Assembly: GCA_030535795.1 (NCBI GenBank)
Contig: JAUNRE010000010.1
Location: forward strand, 1-42,816
DNA: 42,816 nt
Direction: 5' to 3'
Origin: Akkermansia sp.
Lineage (GTDB): Bacteria; Verrucomicrobiota; Verrucomicrobiia; Verrucomicrobiales; Akkermansiaceae
In this document: positions 32,341-40,108 of the stretch, one piece after another
Numbering within the stretch: the stretch's first letter is position 1
Layout: each line of letters begins with the position of its first letter
Made by a program: the position numbers and the translations under genes
The notes under the pieces: model-generated
Database searches by the model: none
What the model was told of the DNA's origin: nothing
What the model saw: the letters and a program-made list of their open reading frames with translations, nothing else

Positions 32341-34026
32341 TTACGGCATCGGGAAAGACTTGTTGAACGCGCTTACCTCAGCACGCAGGGCATCGTAAGC
32401 ATCAGCCGTCTCGTGCACCTTCTGCGCTGCGAGGATGGCCAGACAGCGGGCAATGTACTCCGCAACCTTACGCACATCTTCCTCCTTCATACCGCGAGTG
32501 GTAACAGCGGGGGTGCCGATGCGGATGCCGGAGGGCTTAGCCGTTGTGCCCTTGTCGTAGGGGATGGCGTTCTTATTGACGGTGATGCCGACCTTATCAA
32601 GAGCCACCTGCGCCTCGGCGCCATTGAGCCCCTTCACGCTGAGGTCCACCAGGAAGCAGTGGTTGTCTGTGCCACCGGCCACGATACGGAACCCGCGGGC
32701 GGAGAGCTCGGCAGCCATGGCCTTGGAGTTCTTGACCACCTGGGCTGCGTAATCGCGGAACTCAGGCTTGAGTGCCTCGCCAAGGCAGGCAGCCTTAGCG
32801 GCGATGACATGCATCAGCGGGCCACCTTGCAGACCGGGGAACGTTGCGCTGTTGAGCTTCTTGGCCCACTTTTCCTTGCAAAGCACCATACCGCCGCGCG
32901 GGCCACGCAGGCTCTTGTGGGTGGTGGTGGACACAAAGTCAGCGTAGGGAACGGGGGACGGGTGAGCACCGCCGGCCACAAGCCCCGCAATGTGAGCCAT
33001 ATCAACAAACATGATAGCGCCTACCTCGTCGCAGATTTCACGGATACGCTTAAAGTCGATGGTGCGAGAGTAGGCGGAGGCTCCGGCCAGAATCAGAGCG
33101 GGCTTGCACTCGCGAGCCTTATTGGCCATATCCTCGTAGTCAATGCACTCGGTCTCAGGGTTTACGCCGTAGTGCACCACCTTGTACTGCTTGCCGGAGA
33201 AGTTGGCGAAGAAGCCATGGGAAAGGTGGCCGCCGCAAGCCAAATCCATGGTGAGAATAGTATCACCGGGGTTAATGCAAGCGTGATACACGCTCATGTT
33301 GGCCTGAGAGCCGGAGTGAGCCTGTACGTTGGCAAAGTCGCAACCGAAGAGAGCGCAGGCGCGATCGATGGCCAGTTGCTCCACTTTGTCCACCACCTCA
33401 CAGCCTCCGTACCAGCGCTTGGAGGGGTAGCCCTCGGCATACTTGTTGGTAAGCACGGAGCCCTGAGCCTCCATCACGGCAGGCGAGGCAAAGTTCTCTG
33501 AGGCAATCAGCTCGATGTTGTTGCGCTGGCGGTTGTGCTCTTCTTCGATGTAAGCGGCAAGCTCAGGGTCGGTGGAAGCCAGAGCGGAGCCGGAGGCCTT
33601 GGCCAGCCGGCGCACGTGGCGCCCGCCTTCGAATTCGGACTCAAGCCAGGTGTGTAGCAGGTCATCAATATCATCAGCCGTTACGAATGCCGAGGCAATG
33701 CAAATCACGTTAGAATCATTGTGCTGGCGGGAAAGCGCAGCCACCTGCGGCGTGCGAGTCAACGTTGCACGAACACCCTTCCAGCGGTTTGCAGCAATGC
33801 TCATGCCCAGACCGGAGAAGCAAATCAGAACACCACGGTCAGCGCGGCCATCCGTCACGCGCTTGCAGACTTCGTTGGCATAGTCGGAATAATCGCAGGA
33901 CTCCTTGGTATTAGTGCCTACGTCCTCTACCGTGTACCCCCAGCTGGTGAGGAGTTCCACAGCAACTTCCTTCAGATCCACGCCCTTGTGATCCGAACCG
34001 ATTGCGATGCGAAGGTTGGTATTCAT
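32341..34026 (-). CDS. RpiB-GlyA fusion: ribose-5-phosphate isomerase B plus serine hydroxymethyltransferase
   Basis: A single 561-residue frame. Residues 1-145 are RpiB: start IAIGSDHKG, catalytic C69 in [16 protein letters not shown], and H102 in HNDSNV. The usual ICGTG reads ICFSG. Residues 151-561 are a complete serine hydroxymethyltransferase: IELIASENF (172-180), HSGSQAN (237-243), and the PLP lysine K371 in [14 protein letters not shown]. The linker of about ten residues is small and polar. RpiB interconverts ribulose and ribose 5-phosphate. GlyA makes glycine and methylene-THF. Both feed purine synthesis. I place the start at 34026, since ATGs at 34083 and 34053 lie on or before the promoter boxes. 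Confidence 0.93.
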   Translation of the reverse strand: MNTNLRIAIGSDHKGVDLKEVAVELLTSWGYTVEDVGTNTKESCDYSDYANEVCKRVTDGRADRGVLICFSGLGMSIAANRWKGVRATLTRTPQVAALSRQHNDSNVICIASAFVTADDIDDLLHTWLESEFEGGRHVRRLAKASGSALASTDPELAAYIEEEHNRQRNNIELIASENFASPAVMEAQGSVLTNKYAEGYPSKRWYGGCEVVDKVEQLAIDRACALFGCDFANVQAHSGSQANMSVYHACINPGDTILTMDLACGGHLSHGFFANFSGKQYKVVHYGVNPETECIDYEDMANKARECKPALILAGASAYSRTIDFKRIREICDEVGAIMFVDMAHIAGLVAGGAHPSPVPYADFVSTTTHKSLRGPRGGMVLCKEKWAKKLNSATFPGLQGGPLMHVIAAKAACLGEALKPEFRDYAAQVVKNSKAMAAELSARGFRIVAGGTDNHCFLVDLSVKGLNGAEAQVALDKVGITVNKNAIPYDKGTTAKPSGIRIGTPAVTTRGMKEEDVRKVAEYIARCLAILAAQKVHETADAYDALRAEVSAFNKSFPMP

Positions 34027-34054
34027 ACGAATGTTACGCCTGTTGAGCGCGCAC

Positions 34055-34083
34055 ATTCTAGCACATGATAGAGCTTTTAGCAA
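34055..34083 (-). promoter_or_regulatory. Promoter of the RpiB-GlyA fusion gene
   Basis: TTGCTA (34078-34083), 17-bp spacer, TAGAAT (34055-34060) preceded by GTGC, 28 bp to the ATG at 34026. Predicted leader about 21 nt. Confidence 0.6.
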
Positions 34084-34102
34084 GCGTATTCTGCTACATT
34101 AT

Positions 34103-35083
34103 TCAGTCCTCGTGTTCGAGGGTTGAGCGCAGGCGACGGGAACCGAAAAAGGCGGGCTTTACTTCATCTTGCAGGTAATGGCTCACGCGGTCCATGATAT
34201 GCACCAGAATTTCCAGCTCAGGAGAGAAAAGGAACATATCTTCCTCATAACTGCGGCTTATTCCCGCATTGCAGGTTATCGCGCGCATCTCTCTATGCAA
34301 GCGGCTGAGCTGCAAAGACACGACATCAGCAGAATCCTTATCACGCACCAGTGCAATCAGAGCCACCCACTGCCGCATGAGCGGCTCAAGCTCGCGGGTG
34401 GCTTTCATAACGCCTGGAATAGCATCAGGATCCACCTGCATGTTCATGTTTTCCAGCACATCGCGCACGGCTAACAAGCCTTCCATCAGCCGCTCGGACT
34501 CAAAATAAGCGGCATCTCGCAAAGCCAGCGCGCCCCAAGCCTGCAAAAACTTCGACACATGCCGACGATTCCCGGAGAGGTAACGCATGCGCAGTTCGCG
34601 CCGCGCCGCCCGAGGTGTGGGTTCCGTCAGTTCGGCAAGCTTTTCGGCACGGGATGCCATGAAGGGGGCAAAAGAGTCCAGCAACTCTGCCGCAGAATCC
34701 GCTGTTGCTTTATCGGTTACGCGGTTGAGGGTGGCTGTCAGGTCATCCATCGCCTGCCACATTTCACTGAGGGGCTGCAGGAAAGGCGTCACATCAGCCA
34801 TTTCCTTATCGGTCAGTTGCGGCAGAAAAGGCTTCATGACAGCCTGAAGCTCCGGTGAGCCGAAGCAGGAAGTGCCGCGCAACAGCAGTAAATCGTATTG
34901 GTCCACCGTTACTTTATCGATCCCCACCTGTTCTATCATGCTCTGAATACGAGGAGCCGCGGCATCAGCACTGTTGCGGTCTGCCACATACATGAGAATG
35001 GGAGAAAGCGATGCGCTCCCCTGCTGCGCAAGGGTAAGCGGAGCCGCCATGGCAAGTGTAAGGAGAGAGAGGAGCGTTTTCAT
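34103..35083 (-). CDS. Secreted protein with three D-K-x-x-A-D / F-G-S repeat units
   Basis: A 326-residue protein with signal peptide to about residue 20. It is largely helical and built of three units: about 32-84, 121-204 and 245-322. Each begins with a motif like VTDKATADSAA (here VADRNSADAAA at 33-43, VTDKATADSAA at 122-132, VRDKDSADVV at 246-255) and ends with an aromatic-G-S-x-x-L helix (CFGSPEL at 73-79, YFESERL at 193-199, FFGSRRL at 312-318). The same units occur in the protein at 37693. No enzyme motif is visible. Its ATG overlaps the ankyrin gene stop (ATGA). Confidence 0.78.
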   Translation of the reverse strand: MKTLLSLLTLAMAAPLTLAQQGSASLSPILMYVADRNSADAAAPRIQSMIEQVGIDKVTVDQYDLLLLRGTSCFGSPELQAVMKPFLPQLTDKEMADVTPFLQPLSEMWQAMDDLTATLNRVTDKATADSAAELLDSFAPFMASRAEKLAELTEPTPRAARRELRMRYLSGNRRHVSKFLQAWGALALRDAAYFESERLMEGLLAVRDVLENMNMQVDPDAIPGVMKATRELEPLMRQWVALIALVRDKDSADVVSLQLSRLHREMRAITCNAGISRSYEEDMFLFSPELEILVHIMDRVSHYLQDEVKPAFFGSRRLRSTLEHED

Positions 35084-36294
35084 TCGTCAGAGTTTGTATC
35101 CGTTGGTTGTTGCTCGGGGGTGTATCCGAATTCGCGGAAGATTTCCTGCGTTTTTTGTTTCAAAGCATCACATTGCCAATCTGCCGGCAGTGGAGCGGGT
35201 GCAGCCTTGTGCTCGAAGAGAAGCCGCAACTTTTGCAGCTCCTCCTTGCCGTGTTCTTCGGCTTCCTGGATGGCCAGCATATCAAGCACCAGCGCCAGCG
35301 GTGTGCGCTTTTCCGGCGCGTATTGCGCTTCGGATGCCGGCAGTAAATCGACCTCCGCCCCGAGGCTCAGCAGCATCTTGAGCACCGACAACTTGCCGGC
35401 CATAGCAGCAAGTTGCAGGTAGGTCATGCTGCTGCGTTGGTCATTGATGTTGATTCGGCCTTCTTTCACCAGGCGCTCAAACACAGGCATGGCCACATCT
35501 TCCTCGACACATTGCTCCAGCGGCAACCAACTGTGCTTATTCTTACGGCACACATCGAGCGGCAGGCCGTGCGCCAGCAGCCACTCCAACGTTGCCGCGC
35601 CGTCATCGGCCAGTATCACGGCTTCGTACAGTTTGAGGTCAACCTTCACCTCTGCTCCCTTGCTCAGCAGCCACTCCGCTTCGGAAAACACTTCCTGTTG
35701 AGGTTTACTTTCCATATTACTGAGCACCAGCGACAACAAGCTGTATCCATCAGCATCGGTCTGATTCACCGGAAATCCCTTTTCGACAAATACCCGCATG
35801 GCTGCCCATTGTCCCATTTCCGCAGCATCATGGGGCAAGGTGCACGGCGTTTCCGAGTCTCTCAGTATCAAGGCAGCAGTTGCCGCATCCGACTGCACCC
35901 ATTCGCGAAGACTGTCAGCAGCGCGGCGGGCATGCGGCAGGGTGTGCTTATCGCGCATGAGCACCCAATCCATCGTATCAGTCGGCGGCTCTTCCTGCCC
36001 ATTCTCCAGCCACGCATTGTACATATCTGATTCGACGGTGTACTTATCATTGTCGAAGCGGATAGCATAAGCAAAAGCATTCATTGCCAGTTTGTCGCTT
36101 TCCTGCCAGTGGGGTGCATACCTCATCTCACCGCGCAGCAACCAGCCATAGGTGCTGATACCGTCGAAGAGCATCACGCAGGCCATCAGCAGAATGACGG
36201 TCGCGAACATAAACATCATGGTGTAGGCCGCGACGTTCAAGAACACGCGCCACGGCGCATACGCAGCGCTGTTTACTGGTGGTATTTGTATCAT
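35080..36294 (-). CDS. Membrane-anchored ankyrin-repeat protein
   Basis: A 404-residue protein with one long N-terminal membrane helix (about 22-46) and the rest soluble. Ankyrin repeats run from about residue 160 to 345: for example DGYSLLSLVLSNM, the AEWLLSKGAEV unit, TLEWLLAHGLPL, and TYLQLAAMAGKLSVLKMLLSLGAEV. The best match (about 290-315) is canonical. Residues 50-150 have no repeats and three Trp. The partner is unknown. It has its own promoter and is coupled to the repeat protein downstream through an ATGA overlap, so the pair may act together. Confidence 0.85.
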   Translation of the reverse strand: MIQIPPVNSAAYAPWRVFLNVAAYTMMFMFATVILLMACVMLFDGISTYGWLLRGEMRYAPHWQESDKLAMNAFAYAIRFDNDKYTVESDMYNAWLENGQEEPPTDTMDWVLMRDKHTLPHARRAADSLREWVQSDAATAALILRDSETPCTLPHDAAEMGQWAAMRVFVEKGFPVNQTDADGYSLLSLVLSNMESKPQQEVFSEAEWLLSKGAEVKVDLKLYEAVILADDGAATLEWLLAHGLPLDVCRKNKHSWLPLEQCVEEDVAMPVFERLVKEGRININDQRSSMTYLQLAAMAGKLSVLKMLLSLGAEVDLLPASEAQYAPEKRTPLALVLDMLAIQEAEEHGKEELQKLRLLFEHKAAPAPLPADWQCDALKQKTQEIFREFGYTPEQQPTDTNSDE

Positions 36295-36305
36295 CCTGTG
36301 GTGTA

Positions 36306-36334
36306 TTTATAGCACACTTCAGGCGCGATGACAA
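36306..36334 (-). promoter_or_regulatory. Promoter of the ankyrin/repeat-protein operon
   Basis: TTGTCA (36329-36334), 17-bp spacer, TATAAA (36306-36311) preceded by GTGC, 11 bp to the ATG at 36294. It fills the 44-bp gap after the MFS gene. Confidence 0.7.
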
Positions 36335-36338
36335 GCAC

Positions 36339-37514
36339 TCACTTCATTTTGCGGGCAAGAAAACCGGCGGCAACCACAGCAAGTCCACCCGTCAGGAATA
36401 CGGCTTGTGGCCCGCCGGAATACGTCCAGATGATGCCGCCGATAATACCGTAGGCGATGGAGGCCACATGATTGATGGCAATCCCGGTGTAGATGCAGGG
36501 GGTGATATCGCTGCGCCGGTCGCCGCAGATGCGTGCAATATACGTAGTCCGAGCCATTCCCAAATCAAAGAGCACCTTATCCAGCACAAAACAGCACCCT
36601 ACCACCGCCACAGCCCAATGCGCAGGCAACAACCCGGGAGCAAAAGCATAGGCCAGACACAGCAGCGAGAGCGCCACACTGTCGAAGATGGTGACGCGCT
36701 TTTCACCAAAGCGTTTAATGCTCCGGCCTATAAGCGGCTGGGTGAAGAGCCCGATGACACCGGCGCAAAGCATAATCATGCCGATGCGCGATGGCGGCTG
36801 CTGGAGCGTATTCACCATGAGCCAGTAACCGAAAGTGATATAGAGCTGCTTACGAATACCGTGCAACGTTTCGATACCGTAATAGACGGCGTATTCCTTT
36901 CGCAGGATGAAGTTCTCGCGCATACTCTTGCGGCGAGGGAACTCCGGCGTGCGGATGCAGAATAGCAGAGTGGCAGCAACCAGGAATATACCGATAATCA
37001 GGATATAATCCCACGCAAAATCATGATTAAACTTCCACTTCAGCCAAATGAACAACGCCCCCAGAAGCGTAGCCGCCGTACCGAGGGCGCGCATTTGCCC
37101 CAGGCGCAGGCTCCGATTCTCGGGGCGTGCCGTGTGCATCACAATCGAGTCCACCGTGCCCATGAGAATGTGCAAGCCCAGGCTCGCCGTCAGCACACAC
37201 ACGCTTAGCTCCCACATGTCGGCATCCGGCCCCAGTTGCATCATGAAAAACGTACCCACGGCCGCCAGCAATACGGACACCGCCGCCAATCGCACTTCAT
37301 TCAGGAAGAAAAGAGCCCCCAACACCACCAGACTCAGCACTCCCGGTAACTCGCGCGGCAACTCAAGAAACCCTCGTTCCCCGGCATCCAGATGCAACAC
37401 ATCGCTCAGGAAATTGCTGAACAGTAAATCATAGACCCCTGCTCCCAGTTGTGCCAGAAATAACGCCGCCAACACGGCCACCATCACTTTGCGGATTCGC
37501 GGTGCCTCACTCAT
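36339..37514 (-). CDS. Major facilitator superfamily transporter
   Basis: A 391-residue membrane protein with about 12 helices. The central loop carries SIKRFGEKRVTIFDS, and GLFTQPLIGRSIKRFGEKR matches the MFS loop-8-9 copy of the G-x-x-x-D-R-x-G-R-R motif. An earlier charged loop (TPEFPRRKSMRENF) separates the halves. Substrate unknown. Start at ATG 37514 is supported by the promoter. An upstream GTG at 37535 is within it. Confidence 0.88.
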   Translation of the reverse strand: MSEAPRIRKVMVAVLAALFLAQLGAGVYDLLFSNFLSDVLHLDAGERGFLELPRELPGVLSLVVLGALFFLNEVRLAAVSVLLAAVGTFFMMQLGPDADMWELSVCVLTASLGLHILMGTVDSIVMHTARPENRSLRLGQMRALGTAATLLGALFIWLKWKFNHDFAWDYILIIGIFLVAATLLFCIRTPEFPRRKSMRENFILRKEYAVYYGIETLHGIRKQLYITFGYWLMVNTLQQPPSRIGMIMLCAGVIGLFTQPLIGRSIKRFGEKRVTIFDSVALSLLCLAYAFAPGLLPAHWAVAVVGCCFVLDKVLFDLGMARTTYIARICGDRRSDITPCIYTGIAINHVASIAYGIIGGIIWTYSGGPQAVFLTGGLAVVAAGFLARKMK

Positions 37515-37523
37515 ACCGCCGCC

Positions 37524-37552
37524 AGCATAATACACCCCACCTGTTATTTCAA
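37524..37552 (-). promoter_or_regulatory. Promoter of the MFS gene
   Basis: TTGAAA (37547-37552), 17-bp spacer, TATGCT (37524-37529), 9 bp to the ATG at 37514. Predicted leader 2-3 nt. Confidence 0.65.
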
Positions 37553-37653
37553 CGCTGCTCTGCGTCAGTACAAATCACACACCGGGTAGCGTGTTCTCTG
37601 CCACAGCATCCGGATCCGCTAACATCTTCATCTCCGTATCGTTGTTTTTTTGC

Positions 37654-37682
37654 TTGACCCTGCGACGGTTGGGCGTTAACAT
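37654..37682 (+). promoter_or_regulatory. Promoter of the second repeat-protein gene
   Basis: TTGACC (37654-37659), 17-bp spacer, TAACAT (37677-37682), 10 bp to the ATG at 37693. A second -10-like TATTAT lies at 37685-37690 but is only 2 bp from the ATG. Confidence 0.6.
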
Positions 37683-37692
37683 CATATTATAC

Positions 37693-38733
37693 ATGAAACG
37701 TCTCTCCGTCATATCGCTTCTGATGTTTCTTCCGGCCTTTGCTTCGGAAGAAACTGATTTTTCCAAAATTGACCCCGGCACGCACTCGGATATTCCCTTC
37801 ATCCGCCACGAAAGTCGGGATGATGATGTTGTGCCACCAACCTACCTGCAAAAGCGCTTGGAGATATTGCGTGAGGTACAGGATGAGCTGAGTGCCAAAT
37901 CCGCAGTAGCCATTCTGCGCACGCTCACCCCGAAAAACGCCGTCAGCGACACACCGGTAACACAGCCCGTCAACGTGCTGCAAATGAACATAGCGATGGA
38001 GCTCAATCGTTTGCGCGATGCCTCGTTCTATGGCTCCGAGGCTCTGGCGGAGCTGCTCAACTTCAGCCGCGAAGCAGCAATGTTACCGGAGCAGCCTACA
38101 CCCGAGCTATTGCAGGAGCTCCAGGGTGAAATCTTGAAAAACACGGGCGAGCGTCCGCCACAGTCGGAAGTAAGCGGCGGCCCCGGTTTTACTGTCGGCT
38201 CGGCATGGATTGTGCACAACACCGACAAAAGCCAATGCTACGATGCTGCGTTTTCTGCCTCGACCGATGGGTTTGATGACTGGACAGACTCGGCGCAGCG
38301 TATGGAAGTGGTTGAGAACAGACGTTTCATCGTCTATACCATCACACTGGTACGCCATGACCGAAAGTACAAAGTGGAACAATGGTGCGACATCTCGGCG
38401 GCGCGCAAGGTCTATACCCCCGAAGAACAGCAGGCAGCCATGCAGCAGATAGTCAGCAATCTGCAAGCCATGCAGCAACTCATGGTCAGCATTACCGACA
38501 AAGCCGGCGCCGATGAAGCGACTCCCCGCATGCAGGAGCTCATCGCTGCCGTCTCACCGCTGCGCGAAATTGCTGAAACGCGCAACACCGAAACATCGCT
38601 CATGAGTAATCTCACCTCCGGGTTTGACTACACTGCCTTCCGCGCTGCCATCAAGCGCCACAAGGAGCATGACTACTACGGCTCCGAAGCGCTGCGTGCC
38701 TTCCTTCATTCCCTCGTGGGGCTGAAAGAATAG
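37693..38733 (+). CDS. Secreted protein with two D-x-x-x-A / Y-G-S repeat units
   Basis: A 346-residue protein with signal peptide to about residue 18. Unit 1 starts with VQDELSAKSAVAIL (62-75) and ends with FYGSEALAELL (112-122). Unit 2 starts with ITDKAGADEATPRM (267-280) and ends with YYGSEALRAFL (328-338). Both match the three units of the protein at 34103-35083. Between them lies a domain of about 140 residues with beta character (GFTVGSAWIVHNTDKS and RRFIVYTITLVRHDRKYKVEQWCD). The frame is open upstream to 37591 but the signal peptide and promoter fix the start at 37693. Confidence 0.78.
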   Translation: MKRLSVISLLMFLPAFASEETDFSKIDPGTHSDIPFIRHESRDDDVVPPTYLQKRLEILREVQDELSAKSAVAILRTLTPKNAVSDTPVTQPVNVLQMNIAMELNRLRDASFYGSEALAELLNFSREAAMLPEQPTPELLQELQGEILKNTGERPPQSEVSGGPGFTVGSAWIVHNTDKSQCYDAAFSASTDGFDDWTDSAQRMEVVENRRFIVYTITLVRHDRKYKVEQWCDISAARKVYTPEEQQAAMQQIVSNLQAMQQLMVSITDKAGADEATPRMQELIAAVSPLREIAETRNTETSLMSNLTSGFDYTAFRAAIKRHKEHDYYGSEALRAFLHSLVGLKE

Positions 38734-38779
38734 CCCCCGTCAGGAGGCGTTCAAATGAAGTCAGTCGCGCACTTTTGGC

Positions 38780-38809
38780 TTGCGTTAGGCGGCGCGCCTG
38801 CCTTATAAT
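38780..38809 (+). promoter_or_regulatory. Promoter of the thioredoxin-like gene, leaderless spacing
   Basis: TTGCGT (38780-38785), 18-bp spacer, perfect TATAAT (38804-38809), 6 bp to the ATG at 38816. Confidence 0.7.
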
Positions 38810-38815
38810 GACCGC

Positions 38816-40108
38816 ATGAAGAAAACAGCACTTCTCGCCATATTGGCTGCACTGAGTGCAACCGCGTTTGCCGCTGAGCCCGCCATGCGTGCCTCGCTTG
38901 CGAAGTGGGAGCAGCAGATGACTGAATACCGGGCTGCCTGCAAGGTGGCAACCACGGATGAGCAGAGAGCAGCCATTAAGATACCGGATGGCAGTGACAT
39001 CGCTGCGGAGTTGTGGCAGAGTGTGAACCGGAAGACGGGTGAGCGCGAGGAGTTGGTGTGCCCCACCGCTGCCGAACGCATGAATGGTGCTGTGGATGAG
39101 CGCAAGATGGTGCCCGTGTATGAGTTTGACCAGCCGTGGGCTGCGCCTGCCGTGGTATGGTTCATCAACCACCCCGATGTGTTTGCCAAGATGTTCAACG
39201 GCCGCCAACGCCGTGTAGCCTACTATGCCAACGCCTTGCTGGAGAGCCTGAATCGCACCCACTACGCCAACCCGGCAGTGGCAGATTGCTGCGCCAAGCT
39301 CTCGGAAAGCCAGAGTGTGCGTGTCTATGAGATTCTTCAAAAAATCTACAGCCGCAACCAAGACCTGGCCGCCCGCGCCAATGCCGCCATGGCCATGAGC
39401 ATCATGCTCTCTAACCCCACCATCTCCGGGGCGGAAGGAAGCGCCGCCATGGCTCGCAGTAAACAGCTCTACTTCCTGCGCCAGGCTGTGCGTATCGCCC
39501 CCGAAAACGCCATGTTCGGTGCGAGAACGCTCAGTGAGGCTATCATCGAGATGAGCTATGTGCTGCGAAACCTGAGCGTCGGTAGTGTGCCGCCGCTGCT
39601 GAATGTACTCGCGGCAGACGGTAACACAGCCACCTTCCCGGTGGCCGGTAAGCCCAACCTCATCTTCTTCTGGTCGCCGGACGAACCGATGGGGTTGAGC
39701 GTGGTGCAGAAACAGCATCAGCTCGCGCAGCAGTACCCCGGCCTCGTTTTCTGCCCCGTCACCGTGCACGAGGAGCGCGAAGAGTGGCTGATGAAGCTCC
39801 GCCAGATTGGTGTGGTGGCTAATTGTTTCATGGATGATGCGGAAAACAGCAACGGCCGCGCATACCGCGTGGCACAGCTGCCTACGGCGGTCCTGGTGGG
39901 CGCCGACAGCCGCATCCTCTTTATCGGATACCCCGGCCTCCCCTTGCAGACGGCGCTCGATAGCCTCTTTGCCAACAGCAAAAAGCAGGCACCCCGTATT
40001 CTGGTGGAAGAAACAGCTCCCGCCATGCAGCCCGGCTCGCAGCCTGCTACACCTACAGGCAGCAGCGATGAAGCACCCGCGCTGCGTGATATGCCGGAAG
40101 ATTTCTGA
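38816..40108 (+). CDS. Secreted protein with thioredoxin-like domain lacking CxxC
   Basis: A 430-residue protein with signal peptide MKKTALLAILAALSATAFA. Residues about 25-260 are helical and may include TPR-like helices (for example RVYEILQKIYSRNQDLAARA). Residues about 265-395 look like a TlpA/AhpC-type thioredoxin fold: a strand (NLIFFW), the position where CxxC would sit reading SPDEPMG, a central helix, the cis-proline strand QLPTAVLVGADSRI, and a closing YPG turn. The redox cysteines are absent, so a binding or structural role is more likely. The tail is Pro/Thr-rich. It ends in TGATG, sharing one base with hrpB. Confidence 0.75.
   Translation: MKKTALLAILAALSATAFAAEPAMRASLAKWEQQMTEYRAACKVATTDEQRAAIKIPDGSDIAAELWQSVNRKTGEREELVCPTAAERMNGAVDERKMVPVYEFDQPWAAPAVVWFINHPDVFAKMFNGRQRRVAYYANALLESLNRTHYANPAVADCCAKLSESQSVRVYEILQKIYSRNQDLAARANAAMAMSIMLSNPTISGAEGSAAMARSKQLYFLRQAVRIAPENAMFGARTLSEAIIEMSYVLRNLSVGSVPPLLNVLAADGNTATFPVAGKPNLIFFWSPDEPMGLSVVQKQHQLAQQYPGLVFCPVTVHEEREEWLMKLRQIGVVANCFMDDAENSNGRAYRVAQLPTAVLVGADSRILFIGYPGLPLQTALDSLFANSKKQAPRILVEETAPAMQPGSQPATPTGSSDEAPALRDMPEDF

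Noticed and set aside
32311-33501. Plus-strand open frame opposite the GlyA half
   Set aside because: Antisense of a strongly conserved enzyme.
34027-34083. Longer start for the RpiB-GlyA fusion
   Set aside because: The added codons overlap the promoter, and RpiB proteins begin at the I-A-I-G-S-D-H strand.
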